Positions 18,772 to 27,437 of a DNA stretch of 64,000 bases are shown piece by piece. The DNA is from Novosphingobium kunmingense (GTDB lineage Bacteria; Pseudomonadota; Alphaproteobacteria; Sphingomonadales; Sphingomonadaceae), in the NCBI RefSeq assembly GCF_002813245.1, contig NZ_PHUF01000006.1, positions 124,001-188,000 of the forward strand, written 5' to 3'. The position numbers and the translations under genes were made by a program. Positions within the stretch are counted from its first letter, which is position 1. Each line of letters starts with the position of its first letter. The notes beneath the pieces were generated by a model. The model searched no databases. It was not told the origin of the DNA and was given only the letters and a program-made list of their open reading frames with translations.

Positions 18772-19227
18772 ATGATAATCTCGGGTGATGATACTGTGAG
18801 CAAGGGTGCGCAGCGGTTCGAGATGTTCACGGGCGCGGGCAAGCGGCGCGAGTGGCCGCCAGAGGTGAAGGCGTCGATTGTCGCCGAGCGCTATTCGGGC
18901 CGTGAAGGTGTCAGTGCCGTTGCTCGCCGGCATGGGCTCGATCCTTCGCAGGTTTCCGCATGGCGGAGGGAGCTGCGGAACCAACTCGAGGCGGCGGGCG
19001 TGGTTCTGCCGACGACGGAGCCGGAAGCGCCGTCATTTGTGCCTGCCATAGTCGAAGTGGCTCCTGCTGCTGAGCTTGTCCCGACAGTACGTCGTTCGAA
19101 GAAGCGACGGCGTTCGAAGGCAAGTGCGGTCGAGTTGGAGATTGACGGCGTGGCGGTAAAGATCAGCCGTGGCGCCGATGCGGGCGTGATTGTCGCGGTG
19201 ATCGAAGCGCTCAAGGCGACACGATGA
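18772..19227 (+). CDS. tnpA: IS66 TnpA accessory protein
   Basis: A protein of up to 151 residues with a Tnp8-type helix-turn-helix: KRREWPPEVKASIVAERYS then VSAVARRHGLDPSQVSAWRR, and a late VKISRGADAGVIVAVIEAL segment. The true start could be ATG 18772 or GTG 18796; no clear ribosome-binding site decides it. Overlaps tnpB by four bases (ATGA), the usual IS66 arrangement. Confidence 0.85.
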   Translation: MIISGDDTVSKGAQRFEMFTGAGKRREWPPEVKASIVAERYSGREGVSAVARRHGLDPSQVSAWRRELRNQLEAAGVVLPTTEPEAPSFVPAIVEVAPAAELVPTVRRSKKRRRSKASAVELEIDGVAVKISRGADAGVIVAVIEALKATR

Positions 19228-19580
19228 TCGGACCCGGCGCTGGCGCGCGCGTGATGGTCGCAACGCGCCCGGTAGATTTCCGCAAGGGGCCTGACGCCTT
19301 GGCCGCTCTGGTCGGCGCCGAGTACGGCGGCGATCCTTATTCCGGCGTGATCTATGTCTTCCGGGCCAAGCGCAGCGACCGGATCAAGCTCGTCTGGTGG
19401 GACGGCACCGGGCTGCGCCTGATGGCCAAGAAGTTGGAGTCCGGCGGGTTCAAGTGGCCGGCGATCCAGGATGGTGTGATGCGGCTGACGGCAGCCCAAC
19501 TGGATGCATTGCTCGAAGGTCTGGACTGGCGCCGGGTGCATCGCGGACGCCGCCCGATCGCCCCGCAGATTGCCGGTTGA
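19224..19580 (+). CDS. tnpB: IS66 Orf2/TnpB accessory protein
   Basis: A 118-residue IS66 Orf2-like protein, recognised by VMVATRPVDFRKGPDALAAL and VWWDGTGLRLMAKKLESG. Needed with TnpA for transposition in characterised IS66 members; biochemical role unclear. Starts inside the tnpA stop and precedes tnpC by 31 bases. Intact. Confidence 0.92.
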   Translation: MIGPGAGARVMVATRPVDFRKGPDALAALVGAEYGGDPYSGVIYVFRAKRSDRIKLVWWDGTGLRLMAKKLESGGFKWPAIQDGVMRLTAAQLDALLEGLDWRRVHRGRRPIAPQIAG

Positions 19581-19611
19581 CGGGGCCTCGCGCTGCTGAT
19601 TCATTGCTACC

Positions 19612-20727
19612 ATGCTCATGGAAGCGGACCTTCCCAACGATGTCGAAGCGCTCCGCGCGCTCGTCCTTGAGCAGTCCCGCACACTGGCAACAGAACGCGC
19701 GGCAAGGGCCGATCTTGCGCTCACCAAGGACGAGGCCGATGCAGAGATCGAGCGGCTGCAGTCGATCATCGATGCCTTCAAGCGCCACCGTTTCGGGCGC
19801 AAGTCCGAGCAGCTTCAGCTTGGCCTTGAGGATATCGAGACGGCACTGGGCCAAGCCCGCGCCGCACGCGAGGCGGTGACGGCGAAGGCCGGAGGTGACC
19901 GCCCGCGCAAGGCCAACCGCGGCGCTCTGCCGGCGCATCTTGAGCGGATCGAGCAGATTGTCGACGTGGATGATCGGGCTTGCCCCTGCTGTGGCGGCGC
20001 ACTCCACCAGATCGGCGAGGACGTGGCCGAGCGCCTCGATGTCGTGCCCACCACCTTCCGCGTGCTGGTCACGCGCCGCCCGCGTTATGGCTGCCGCTCT
20101 TGCGAGAGTGCGATCGTCCAGGCACCGGTGCCCGCGAGGATCGTCGAGGGTGGCATTCCGACCGAGGCGCTGATCGCGCAGGTGCTGGTCGCCAAGTACG
20201 CCGACCATGTTCCGCTTTACCGCCAAGCTCAGATTTACGCCCGTCAGGATATCCAGCTCGACCGCTCAACCCTTGCCGATTGGGTTGGCCGGGCGGCATG
20301 GTACCTGCGCCCTTTGCGTGATCGCATCCTCGAAGAGTTGCGACGATCCCAGCGGTTGTTCGCTGACGAGACGACCGCCCCGGTGCTCGATCCCGGGCGG
20401 GGTCGGACCAAGACCGGCCAGCTTTGGGCCTATGCCCGCGACGATCGACCATGGGGCGGCGATGATCCACCGCTGGTGGCCTACGTTTATGCTCCCGATC
20501 GCAAGAGTGAGCGCGCCGAAGCGCGCCTGGGAAGCTATTCCGGCATCCTGCAGGTCGACGGCTACAGCGGCTATGCCGCGCTCGCCAGGCGTAGTCAGCA
20601 GTTCAGCCTCGCCTTCTGCTGGTCGCATGTTCGGCGCAAGTTCTACGAACTGGCCGATAGCTCGCCGGTCGCGACCGACGTCCTACGCAGGATCGCCAGT
20701 AGCCATCCGGTGAAGGCCGCAAGGTAG
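19612..20727 (+). pseudogene. tnpC: IS66 transposase TnpC, C-terminally truncated
   Basis: The 371-residue frame shows the IS66 coiled coil (about 20-65), FKRHRFGRKSEQLQL, the zinc-finger pair ACPCCGGALHQIG ... YGCRSCES, and the DDE domain up to FCWSHVRRKFYELAD. A normal TnpC is over 500 residues; this one diverges after SSPVATDVLRR and stops at 20727 where an inverted IS66 tail begins. The last catalytic Glu region is lost. Confidence 0.88.
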
Positions 20728-20732
20728 TTTGA

Positions 20733-20950
20733 TCAGGCGGCGATAGCGGTGCGTCGTGACTGCCAGTTCCATGGCATCAGTTCGTTGAGCCGATTGATGG
20801 GATGGTCGGCGATACGAGCGAGGATATCGGCCAGCCAGGCCTGCGGATCGACGTCGTTGAGGCGGGCGGTCTGGATCAGGGAGTAGAGGACGGCCGCGCG
20901 CTGGCCCCCGCGATCGGATCCGCAGAACAGCCAGGCCTTCCGGCCAAGGG
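20733..20950 (-). pseudogene. IS66 TnpC C-terminal fragment (inverted)
   Basis: On the - strand the frame reads GRKAWLFCGSDRGGQRAAVL, NDVDPQAWLADILARIADHP and ends NELMPWNWQSRR, the standard C-terminus of TnpC. It belongs to a second IS66 copy in opposite orientation to 19612-20727. Confidence 0.85.
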
Positions 20951-21161
20951 GCACGCAGCAAACTGGGCGGCGATCGCCTCGCTGGTCGAAACCTGCAAGA
21001 TGCTGGACGTCGAGCCCTACGCCTACCTCTCCGACGTGCTCGCCCGGATCATCACCCGCTCCGACACTGATCCGATCGACGGCCTGCTTCCATACAACTG
21101 GGTCGATACAAACGCCGGGCAAATCGTGTTCGAAATGAGCAACATCGCCACCGCTGCGTAA
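20950..21161 (+). pseudogene. IS66 TnpC C-terminal fragment (third copy)
   Basis: On the + strand the frame reads NWAAIASLVETCKMLDVEPY and LSDVLARIITR, then LLPYNW, a TnpC tail different in sequence from the inverted neighbour. It is followed by a genuine IS66 terminus at 21231. Confidence 0.85.
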
Positions 21162-21307
21162 TCGCCGAAATTAAATCGACAAAACCCGCCACTGCGGCTC
21201 CGACGTCTCGTGGGGGATTTTTACCGCTTACTCCCTGATCCACGTACCACGTGAATCAAGAAAATCGCCCGGAATCAATATGCTCGTTGAGTTTTGACCC
21301 TAATAAA

Positions 21308-21707
21308 TCATGAAATTCCCGGAATCATGTACAACTTTTCAACTCCGAAATCATTTAACTCGTTCATTAACAACATGGCTTCACTTTTTTGCCAGCCCTT
21401 GTTAATAGAGATTGTAATTACAAGAAATATTTTTACAAATTCATTCAGATAAGAATAGTCAGATAGTCCCCCACTCGACCAATAAAAAATTAATCCATAT
21501 TCTACATTTGCAAAGTGCCAGGCGATATATTCTACCTCAACCCAGTCCTCAAGCAATTTTTCATCTCTCAACTTATTGAGCCATATTGAAGTATTTCCGA
21601 TAGCCATATCCTGCAATGTTTTCCGCAATTCAGAAGAAGCCGGCGTTGAAAAATAGATAGAAGAAATAGATTTTTCATAATTTTTTGATTTAATATTACC
21701 TTTATTG
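21308..21707 (-). pseudogene. AT-rich unknown gene, 5' end removed by an IS3 element
   Basis: The - strand is open from the IS3 terminus at 21708 down to the stop at 21308 (about 132 residues). Composition is strikingly AT-rich against its GC-rich surroundings, with Asn/Lys/Ile-rich protein such as NKGNIKSKNYEKSISSIYFS and EVEYIAWHFANVEYGLIFYW. The nominal ATG at 21754 lies inside the IS3 end, so the native start is lost. No family recognised. It looks like the remainder of a foreign cargo gene. Confidence 0.6.
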
Positions 21708-21768
21708 ATCTGCCCCCTTCTGAGTGGCCCAATTTCTATTTTAGAATTGGCCACGAAGGAGGAATGGA

Positions 21769-22044
21769 ATGGCGAGGAAGCACAAGCCGGAGGAGATCAT
21801 CGGCAAGCTGCGTGAGGCGGAGATCGTGCTGGCGCAGGGCGGAACGGTTGCCGATGCGTGTCGCCGGATCGGCGTCACCGAGCAGAGCTACTACCGCTGG
21901 CGCAAGGAGTATGGTGGCCTGAAGATGGATCAGGCCCGGCGGATGAAAGAGCTGGAGAAGGAGAACGCCCGGCTGCGTCGGGCGGTATCGGACCTGACGC
22001 TGGACAAGCTGATCCTGCAGGAGGCTGCGCGGGGAAACTTCTGA
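21769..22044 (+). CDS. IS3-family orfA (helix-turn-helix protein)
   Basis: A 91-residue Tnp_1-type protein: RKHKPEEIIGKLREAEIVL, the helix-turn-helix DACRRIGVTEQSYYRWRKEY and the coiled coil MKELEKENARLRRAVSDLTL. GGAGGAATGGA precedes ATG 21769. Intact; normally fused to orfB by programmed frameshifting. Confidence 0.92.
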   Translation: MARKHKPEEIIGKLREAEIVLAQGGTVADACRRIGVTEQSYYRWRKEYGGLKMDQARRMKELEKENARLRRAVSDLTLDKLILQEAARGNF

Positions 22045-22598
22045 GCCCCGCGCGCCGACGGCGCTGTATCGATCATATCCGGGGCATGATGCCGGTGTCC
22101 GAGCGGCGGGTCTGCCGCGTGCTCGGACAGCATCGATCGACACAGCGCAAGACGCCGCGAGGGGCAGATGACGAGGCTGCACTGACCGAGGACATCATCG
22201 CGCTTGCCAGGCAATACGGTCGCTACGGCTATCGCCGGGTAACGGCCATGCTGCGCGATGCCGGCTGGCATGTGAACCGCAAGCGGGTGGAACGCATCTG
22301 GCGACGTGAGGGGCTCAAGGTGCCGCAAAAGCAACCGAAGCGAGGAAGGCTTTGGCTCAACGACGGATCATGCATCCGACTGCGGCCCGAGTATCCGGGG
22401 CACGTGTGGTCCTACGACTTCGTCGAAGGGCGCACACACGACGGTCGCAAGTTCCGCATCTTGTCGATCATCGATGAAGCCAGCAGGGAATGCCTTGCGC
22501 TGCCGGTTGCGCGGCGACTTCGCAGCGAGGATGTGCTCGCGGCACTGGCCGAGCTGTTCGTCACCCGTGGGCCGCCAGCGCACATACGGTCAGACAAC

Positions 22599-24257
22599 GT
22601 CCTAGGTTGGGAAGCAGCGGCGGGAAAAGGCCAGCAGGTCTCGTTGCGCCGATAGCTGTCGGCGCAGATGGTGTTGTGATCCAGATGGCTTCCATCGTCA
22701 AGGAATGCGCTCTCGGCCATAGCAAACACAGGATCCAGCGGCCGTGCCGGTCGTGGTCCTCACCGTCCTTAAAATGAGATGCGGATGCCAGATGGAAGGC
22801 CCGAACATTATCTACAGGGTCGCTATTGCGCCCTCACGGCACAGCAGAGAGGGGTCCTTCCATCTGGTGTCCGCCCGCTCAAGGAACGGGCGGTACTCGG
22901 TTCCCGTCTTGATGACAGCGTGTGCAACGCGCGCCATCTTGGCGGTCAGAGCGGTCATCGCTTTGCGGCGGCGATCAGGGTCGTTGGGATGTCCTTCCAT
23001 GTAGCGACCGAGCTTGTCGCGGAAGCTGTTGTCGCGCTGGCGCGCAGCAACCTGTGCAGCCATCCAAAAGGTACGACGCAGCCGGGCGTTGCCATACTTC
23101 GAGAGCTTGGTTCGCCCGCGGAAGGTGCCCGACTGGCAGGTCGCGAGATCAAGCCCGCAGAACTTGAGGAACTGGCGGTGGTGGGCGAACCGGCGAAGAT
23201 CGCCAGCCTCGGCGAGGATGGTCAGCGCGTTGATCGGCCCGATCCCGGGTATCATGCGCAAGAGTTGATAATCGCGGTTCTCGCTCAGCAGGTCATGGGC
23301 GGTCCGCTCGATCTCGTCGCGTTGCCGGATCAGGCTGCGTGCTTGAGCTATGACCATACGGAACATGGTGATCGCGACGGAGTCCTCGGCGACTGGCAGC
23401 GCTACCGAGGCGCAGGCCGTCTCGTAGATGTCGTTGATTAGCCTGGCTTTGGAGACCTTGCGGCCCACTAATGACCATGCCTCGCGAGTGAATGCCTCCT
23501 GGCCAATCACCGTCATGCTGGCTGGCGTGGGGAAGCGCTCGAGCAAGGCCAGGAACCAGTCGGATCGGCTGTTGCCAGCGAAGCGCTCGATCTCCGGAAA
23601 GTACAGCGGCAGGTAGTGCGTCAATATCCTGTGCCAGGTCTGAGTCTTGGCCTTCGAGATCGCTTCGTGGGTCTTCGACATCTCCTGCAGATCGTTGATG
23701 CCGGCGGCGAGCGGATCGACGTAGCGCTGGGTGGCGCCGATGCGCAGCATGTGCAGGATCACCTGGGCGTCCTTGGAGTCATTCTTGTCCCAGCCATTGT
23801 GCAACGCCTCGCGGGTGCGAGCCAGGGCAACCGATGAGATCAGGCGCAGCTCTAAACCCGCAGTCAGCAGTCGGTGCGCCAAGGTACGATGGTAATTACC
23901 AGTGGCTTCGAAGCCGACGATGATCGGACGCCCGATATCTCCGAGATCGGTGGCGAGGCGATCGTAATCCGCCTTGGTCGCCATCACCGTCATGCGACGT
24001 CGACGTCCGCTTTCCGGACGTTCGATCAGCACCTCCTGACGGTGCTTGGACATATCAATGGCTACCAGCACGGCGTCGGCGGGAGTAGAGCTACGCTTGG
24101 TCATGGTCGGTCAGTCTCCAAAGTGTTGAGTCGACAACTTCACTTTAGAGACCTGCTGGCCGATCATGGCCGCCTTGATGAAGCCTGCGGGCGCTACGCG
24201 CCCTTGTCTTCATCAAGGCATCGCGGCCCTTCAGGGGGCCGCTTCCCAATGTGCTAC
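22599..24257 (-). mobile_element. IS110-family element inside the IS3 orfB
   Basis: Bounds come from the exact break in the IS3 reading frame. Near the two edges are inverted repeats: TTGGGAAGC at about 22607 with GCTTCCCAA at 24241-24249, and GGCCAGCAGGTCTC (22629-22642) with its complement at 24148-24161. It carries one full transposase gene on the - strand. Confidence 0.8.
22812..24104 (-). CDS. IS110-family transposase
   Basis: A 430-residue DEDD transposase, longer than the copy at 9.7 kb and only distantly like it. Seen: VLVAIDMSKHRQEVLIE (Asp), VGFEATGNYHRTLAHRL (Glu), WDKNDSKDAQVILHML (Asp pair) and MIPGIGPINALTILAEAGDL with the downstream GRTKLSKYGNARLRRTFW motif. Complete; may be active. 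Non-coding flanks within the element (about 150 and 210 bases) could carry the guide RNA. Confidence 0.92.
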   Translation of the reverse strand: MTKRSSTPADAVLVAIDMSKHRQEVLIERPESGRRRRMTVMATKADYDRLATDLGDIGRPIIVGFEATGNYHRTLAHRLLTAGLELRLISSVALARTREALHNGWDKNDSKDAQVILHMLRIGATQRYVDPLAAGINDLQEMSKTHEAISKAKTQTWHRILTHYLPLYFPEIERFAGNSRSDWFLALLERFPTPASMTVIGQEAFTREAWSLVGRKVSKARLINDIYETACASVALPVAEDSVAITMFRMVIAQARSLIRQRDEIERTAHDLLSENRDYQLLRMIPGIGPINALTILAEAGDLRRFAHHRQFLKFCGLDLATCQSGTFRGRTKLSKYGNARLRRTFWMAAQVAARQRDNSFRDKLGRYMEGHPNDPDRRRKAMTALTAKMARVAHAVIKTGTEYRPFLERADTRWKDPSLLCREGAIATL

Positions 24258-24630
24258 GGCCCCGAGTTCATCGCCAACGCCGTTCAGGAATGGCTGGCGA
24301 AGATCGGCGTGAAGACGCTTTACATCACACCCGGCAGTCCGTGGGAGAATGGCTACTGCGAGTCCTTCAACGGCTCGATGCGTGATGAACTGCTGAACGG
24401 GGAGATCTTCTACACTCTGGCTGAGGCCCGGATCCTGATCGAAGCCTGGCGAAGGCATTACAACACCGTTAGGCCGCATAGCTCGTTGGGATATCGTCCA
24501 CCGGCCCCGGAAACGGCGACGCCGCCATGGCTGCCCTCCGGTTCCGCTTTGCTCCACCTGCGGCCAGCCATGGCGCCGGAGGCAGTTTTACACTAACAAT
24601 CCACACGGACCACTCAGTGGGGGCCCGTCA

Positions 24631-24993
24631 AGAGGTCGTGACGTCGGCCTGTGAACTGAGCTTGCCGCAGGCCCAGGATTGCGGCCGATCCCGCATGCTG
24701 TCGAAGACCCAATGATCGAGCGCAATCGCCGCAGAAATCCGCGGATCAGCAGTGCTCCAGGTTTAGGGAGTCCGGTGGTATTCCTGCAGAATCCGGCCGT
24801 AGTCTATCATTCGGCAGCCCGGAATCGCGGAAAGGTGGGAGAGTCCGGTCGTATTCTTTCACCGACAGAACAACCTCCTTTCTACCGTAAAACCTACTGT
24901 CCGTGAAGGGCCGTTATCGGACCGTGATAGGTACCCTAAAGGGCCGTCAAAGCTGAGTATACTTTTTCGGCCATTTCTATATTATTGGCAGCG
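24631..24993. other. Non-coding junction between IS region and plasmid backbone
   Basis: No gene recognised. Two 16-bp near-identical direct repeats GAGTCCGGTNGTATTC occur at 24768-24783 and 24841-24856, and AAGGGCCGT occurs twice at about 24904 and 24940. On the - strand a 40-codon open stretch (24631-24754, containing ALDHWVFDSMRDRPQSW) ends at the IS3 terminus and may be the tail of a lost gene. Confidence 0.4.
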
Positions 24994-25932
24994 ATGGTGC
25001 TCTCCCCTCCCCCGTGGCAATTGGCCCTCGCGCGGATCGAGGGGGCGCTGCCGTTTCTGGGCTCGGAGGTCGCCGACGGGTTGGCGCTGGCTTCGCTGCG
25101 GCGGTTGTGGCGCGTCCATGTCCGCGACTTTCCTCAGGAAAACCAAGGTCCTGAGCACAATCCCGGGATCGAGGCGGCCGAGCTGACCCGCTCGTGGTAC
25201 ACGGCCGAACGCCGCGATTTTCTGTCATGGATCGCCCGGCGCGGCTCCCCTCCCCTTGCCCGCGCGGCCAGGCTCGCGCTCGCCGCCAAGGGCGCGACCG
25301 AGAGCTTCGCCAGCGTGTTCGAACCGGCCGATCGGGCGCTCGATCGGCTCGATGCGCTGCTACCGGCGCGCGACCCGGTGGCAACGCTGAGTGAATGGCT
25401 CGAGCAGCTACGTGAAGATGAGATCGAGTTTCGTGAACTCGGCAGCGAGGAGGTCGTGATCGAAGGCAAGGTGTTCCAGCGCTTCGCCGCACGCGGAAGC
25501 GCCTGGGCGGCCTCGCTCGCTGTGGCCATGCGCCCACATGTGTTCAGTCTCGGCGCCGCGCCGCTGGCCCTGGCTGGGCTCGCCCCGCGCAGCCTATTCC
25601 GTGCCGAACCTGAGAGCCCCTTCCCCGCCCTCCTAGGCCAAGCGATCACCGCGGCTGCGGCCGACGTTGCCACTGACCTGGCCGCTGTGCGCACGGCTCT
25701 CGCGCTGGGCGATCAACGTCTGGCCCGTCTCTATGCCTCGTCGCAGGCCCCGGCGGTGTGGCAGCTGATTGCGGGTCTGGGGCCCCTCACCCGCGCCGAA
25801 TTGGCCCGGGCGCTCGGTGTGACCCGTCGCACCGCCTCGCAGGCCGCCACAGCGCTCGAGAAGGCCGATTTGGCCGTCCTGCGCCCTGGTGACCACGCCC
25901 TGGCCCCCAAAACGGCCCCCAGGGCCTCCTGA
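24994..25932 (+). CDS. Plasmid-backbone protein with C-terminal helix-turn-helix
   Basis: A 312-residue protein (ATG 24994; an upstream in-frame TTG adds three residues; no clear ribosome-binding site). The body is Ala/Leu/Arg-rich and helical. The C-terminus, LTRAELARALGVTRRTASQA followed by ALEKADLAVLRPG, is a MarR-like winged helix-turn-helix. It is reminiscent of the RHE_PE00001-type helix-turn-helix proteins found near replication genes on rhizobial plasmids, but that is a weak, memory-based resemblance. It converges on the WGR gene 6 bases away. Confidence 0.65.
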   Translation: MVLSPPPWQLALARIEGALPFLGSEVADGLALASLRRLWRVHVRDFPQENQGPEHNPGIEAAELTRSWYTAERRDFLSWIARRGSPPLARAARLALAAKGATESFASVFEPADRALDRLDALLPARDPVATLSEWLEQLREDEIEFRELGSEEVVIEGKVFQRFAARGSAWAASLAVAMRPHVFSLGAAPLALAGLAPRSLFRAEPESPFPALLGQAITAAAADVATDLAAVRTALALGDQRLARLYASSQAPAVWQLIAGLGPLTRAELARALGVTRRTASQAATALEKADLAVLRPGDHALAPKTAPRAS

Positions 25933-25938
25933 GGCGCC

Positions 25939-26217
25939 CTACGGCGTCAATGCGACCTCGCGGTAGGGCACGCCAATGCGCTTGGGGGCGCTGGCCCTGC
26001 GGCGCAGCAATTGGCTGGCAAAGCGCGAAGCTTCGTCTTCGCTGGTAAACGAGACCACCCTCCCCTGCCCCCGGGTCCCGATCCGGCCCCAGGCGAACTC
26101 GACGATAGAGGCCCCGAACAGGTCGCGGCTAAGCGCGACGGTATAGCGCCGGGCGACATTGCGCTCTGCGCAGACGGCTTCGAGCCAAATGAAGCTTCCG
26201 TGGGTCGGGGTGTCCAT
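25939..26217 (-). CDS. WGR-domain protein
   Basis: A 92-residue single-domain protein. Seen: FIWLEAVCAERNVARRYTVAL, then FAWGRIGTRGQGRVVSF with the Trp-Gly-Arg motif and a C-terminal ASRFASQLLRRR helix. WGR domains occur in PARPs and as stand-alone plasmid proteins; they are thought to bind nucleic acid. It lies downstream of repA-parA-parB on the same strand, 116 bases after parB. Confidence 0.85.
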   Translation of the reverse strand: MDTPTHGSFIWLEAVCAERNVARRYTVALSRDLFGASIVEFAWGRIGTRGQGRVVSFTSEDEASRFASQLLRRRASAPKRIGVPYREVALTP

Positions 26218-26333
26218 GCGCGCATAAATGCCGCAGGCGGATTCACGCGATCCAACGGGAATTTTGAATCACAGGAGTCGGACTGATTCACGCAGGCGAT
26301 TTGTTCCGGCCTCCCGCGCGAAGGCCTGAGTCT

Positions 26334-27347
26334 TCAGGTCCAGTACTGGTCCAAAACCGCGCGAACTGCTTCTTCCGCCTCTTGGCGCGTCGCTCCGCCC
26401 TTGCTCAGGAGAGTGAGGCGAATGCCCTTACGATCCGCGCCTTCAATCCGAAGCACCGGCTTACCGCTCCCATTCGCGACCGTTTCGGCCTTTCCTGACT
26501 TTTTGGGGGATCCTGACTTCTTGGGGGGGTCTGCAGCCAGTGAGAGTGCCTTGATCACATCGATCACGGGCATCGACTTTCCGGTTGCCTCACGCTCGTC
26601 GGCCAAGCGTGCGGCCTCTTGGAAGGCGCGTGCCTTGCGCTCGTCTGGTTTCAGAAGGGCCTTGAGAGCGATTGCGTTTCGAATGCCGAGTTCTTGCGGG
26701 TCGCCAAAAGCCCGGGTCAGTTCGTCGGGAAGACGAGCGAGATCGAGATATCGCGTGAGCCAGCTTTCAGAGACTTTCAGCCGCTCGGCCATCGTCCTCT
26801 GACGGCCATCATAGTACGCTGTCAGTGCGCGCAGATAGTCCCTGGCCCTCTCAAGATCCGTAAGATCATCCCTGGCTCGGTTTTCGATGTCAGCGAGCCT
26901 GAATGCCTCTTCGTCGCCGATCTCCCGGACGTCGACCAAGAACTTGAAGTCTGGATAATTGTGAGACCGCAACCAGCTAATCGACCAATGTCGCCGCGCG
27001 CCGCAGATTACCTCAAAATCGAAATCCTCATCACCGGAAAGGCGGCGCACAATTGCGGGGATTTCCTGCCGCCCTTGCGCCTTGATGCTCTCAATGAGAT
27101 CCGAACACCGTTCTTCGTTTAGCAAGGCATAATCGCGGTTATGGCCTGCCCACATCCGGCATCTGGCAGGATCCACCAACTCATGGGTCCGATTGACAAT
27201 TGCCCCGGATGCCAGGTCGGCAAGACGGTTTGAACGACCGGTTAGAACGTTCGATGCAATGCTCGATCGACGAGGCGCTGTGCCTGCGTCCGTCAGGTCA
27301 ATTCCGGCCGCCAAATCGGCCGCAAAACCGCTGTTTTTCTTACTCAT
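26334..27347 (-). CDS. parB: ParB-type plasmid partition protein
   Basis: A 337-residue ParB/RepB family protein. Seen: the ParB N-terminal CTPase domain including FDFEVICGARRHWSISWLRS (GxRRxxA-like box) and EAFRLADIENRARDDLTDLE, then the helix-turn-helix QRTMAERLKVSESWLTRYLDLA. GGGAGGG precedes ATG 27347. Role: binds parS, spreads and acts with ParA to segregate the plasmid. Two candidate parS palindromes lie immediately upstream, between it and parA. Confidence 0.92.
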   Translation of the reverse strand: MSKKNSGFAADLAAGIDLTDAGTAPRRSSIASNVLTGRSNRLADLASGAIVNRTHELVDPARCRMWAGHNRDYALLNEERCSDLIESIKAQGRQEIPAIVRRLSGDEDFDFEVICGARRHWSISWLRSHNYPDFKFLVDVREIGDEEAFRLADIENRARDDLTDLERARDYLRALTAYYDGRQRTMAERLKVSESWLTRYLDLARLPDELTRAFGDPQELGIRNAIALKALLKPDERKARAFQEAARLADEREATGKSMPVIDVIKALSLAADPPKKSGSPKKSGKAETVANGSGKPVLRIEGADRKGIRLTLLSKGGATRQEAEEAVRAVLDQYWT

Positions 27348-27366
27348 GCGACCCTCCCGTCAGCCG

Positions 27367-27384
27367 AATTGCACGCGTGCAATT
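27367..27384. promoter_or_regulatory. Candidate parS/ParB-binding palindrome 1
   Basis: Perfect 18-bp palindrome AATTGCACGCGTGCAATT in the parA-parB gap, 45 bases from the identical second copy and 20 bases upstream of parB. Confidence 0.75.
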
Positions 27385-27411
27385 TTCCAAGAATGCGAGC
27401 CTCTCACCCCG

Positions 27412-27429
27412 AATTGCACGCGTGCAATT
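27412..27429. promoter_or_regulatory. Candidate parS/ParB-binding palindrome 2
   Basis: Second exact copy of the AATTGCACGCGTGCAATT palindrome, starting 45 bases after the first. Confidence 0.75.
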
Positions 27430-27437
27430 TCCGGTTT

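Larger units (their letters stand above)
18772..21231 (+). mobile_element. IS66-family mosaic of at least three fragments
   Basis: Carries tnpA and tnpB plus a 3'-truncated tnpC on the + strand, then a tnpC tail on the - strand (20733-20950) and a different tnpC tail on the + strand (20950-21161). The right end is GTAAGCGGTAAAAATCCCCC read on the - strand up to 21231, a typical IS66 terminus. The left terminus was not located. Confidence 0.75.
22044..24596 (+). pseudogene. IS3-family orfB split by IS110 insertion
   Basis: The first part, to 22598, reads from VSERRVCRVLGQHR through HVWSYDFVEGRTHDGRKFRI (first Asp) to PPAHIRSDN. The second, 24258-24596, resumes with GPEFIANAVQEWLAKIGVKT (after the second Asp), WENGYCESFNGSMRDELLN (Glu) and RPHSSLGYRPP. 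The two halves join exactly in frame at IRSDN/GPEF if the 1659-bp insert is removed. The orfA-orfB frameshift zone lies near 22030-22044. Confidence 0.9.
21708..24630 (+). mobile_element. IS3-family element interrupted by an IS110 element
   Basis: Left terminus TGATCTGCCCCCTTCTGAGTGG (partly quoted) begins at 21708; the right terminus at 24630 reads, on the - strand, TGACGGGCCCCCACTGAGTG, an imperfect inverted match. It carries orfA and a split orfB. Flanking triplets (TAT left, AGA right) do not form a target duplication, so one flank may be rearranged. Confidence 0.8.
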
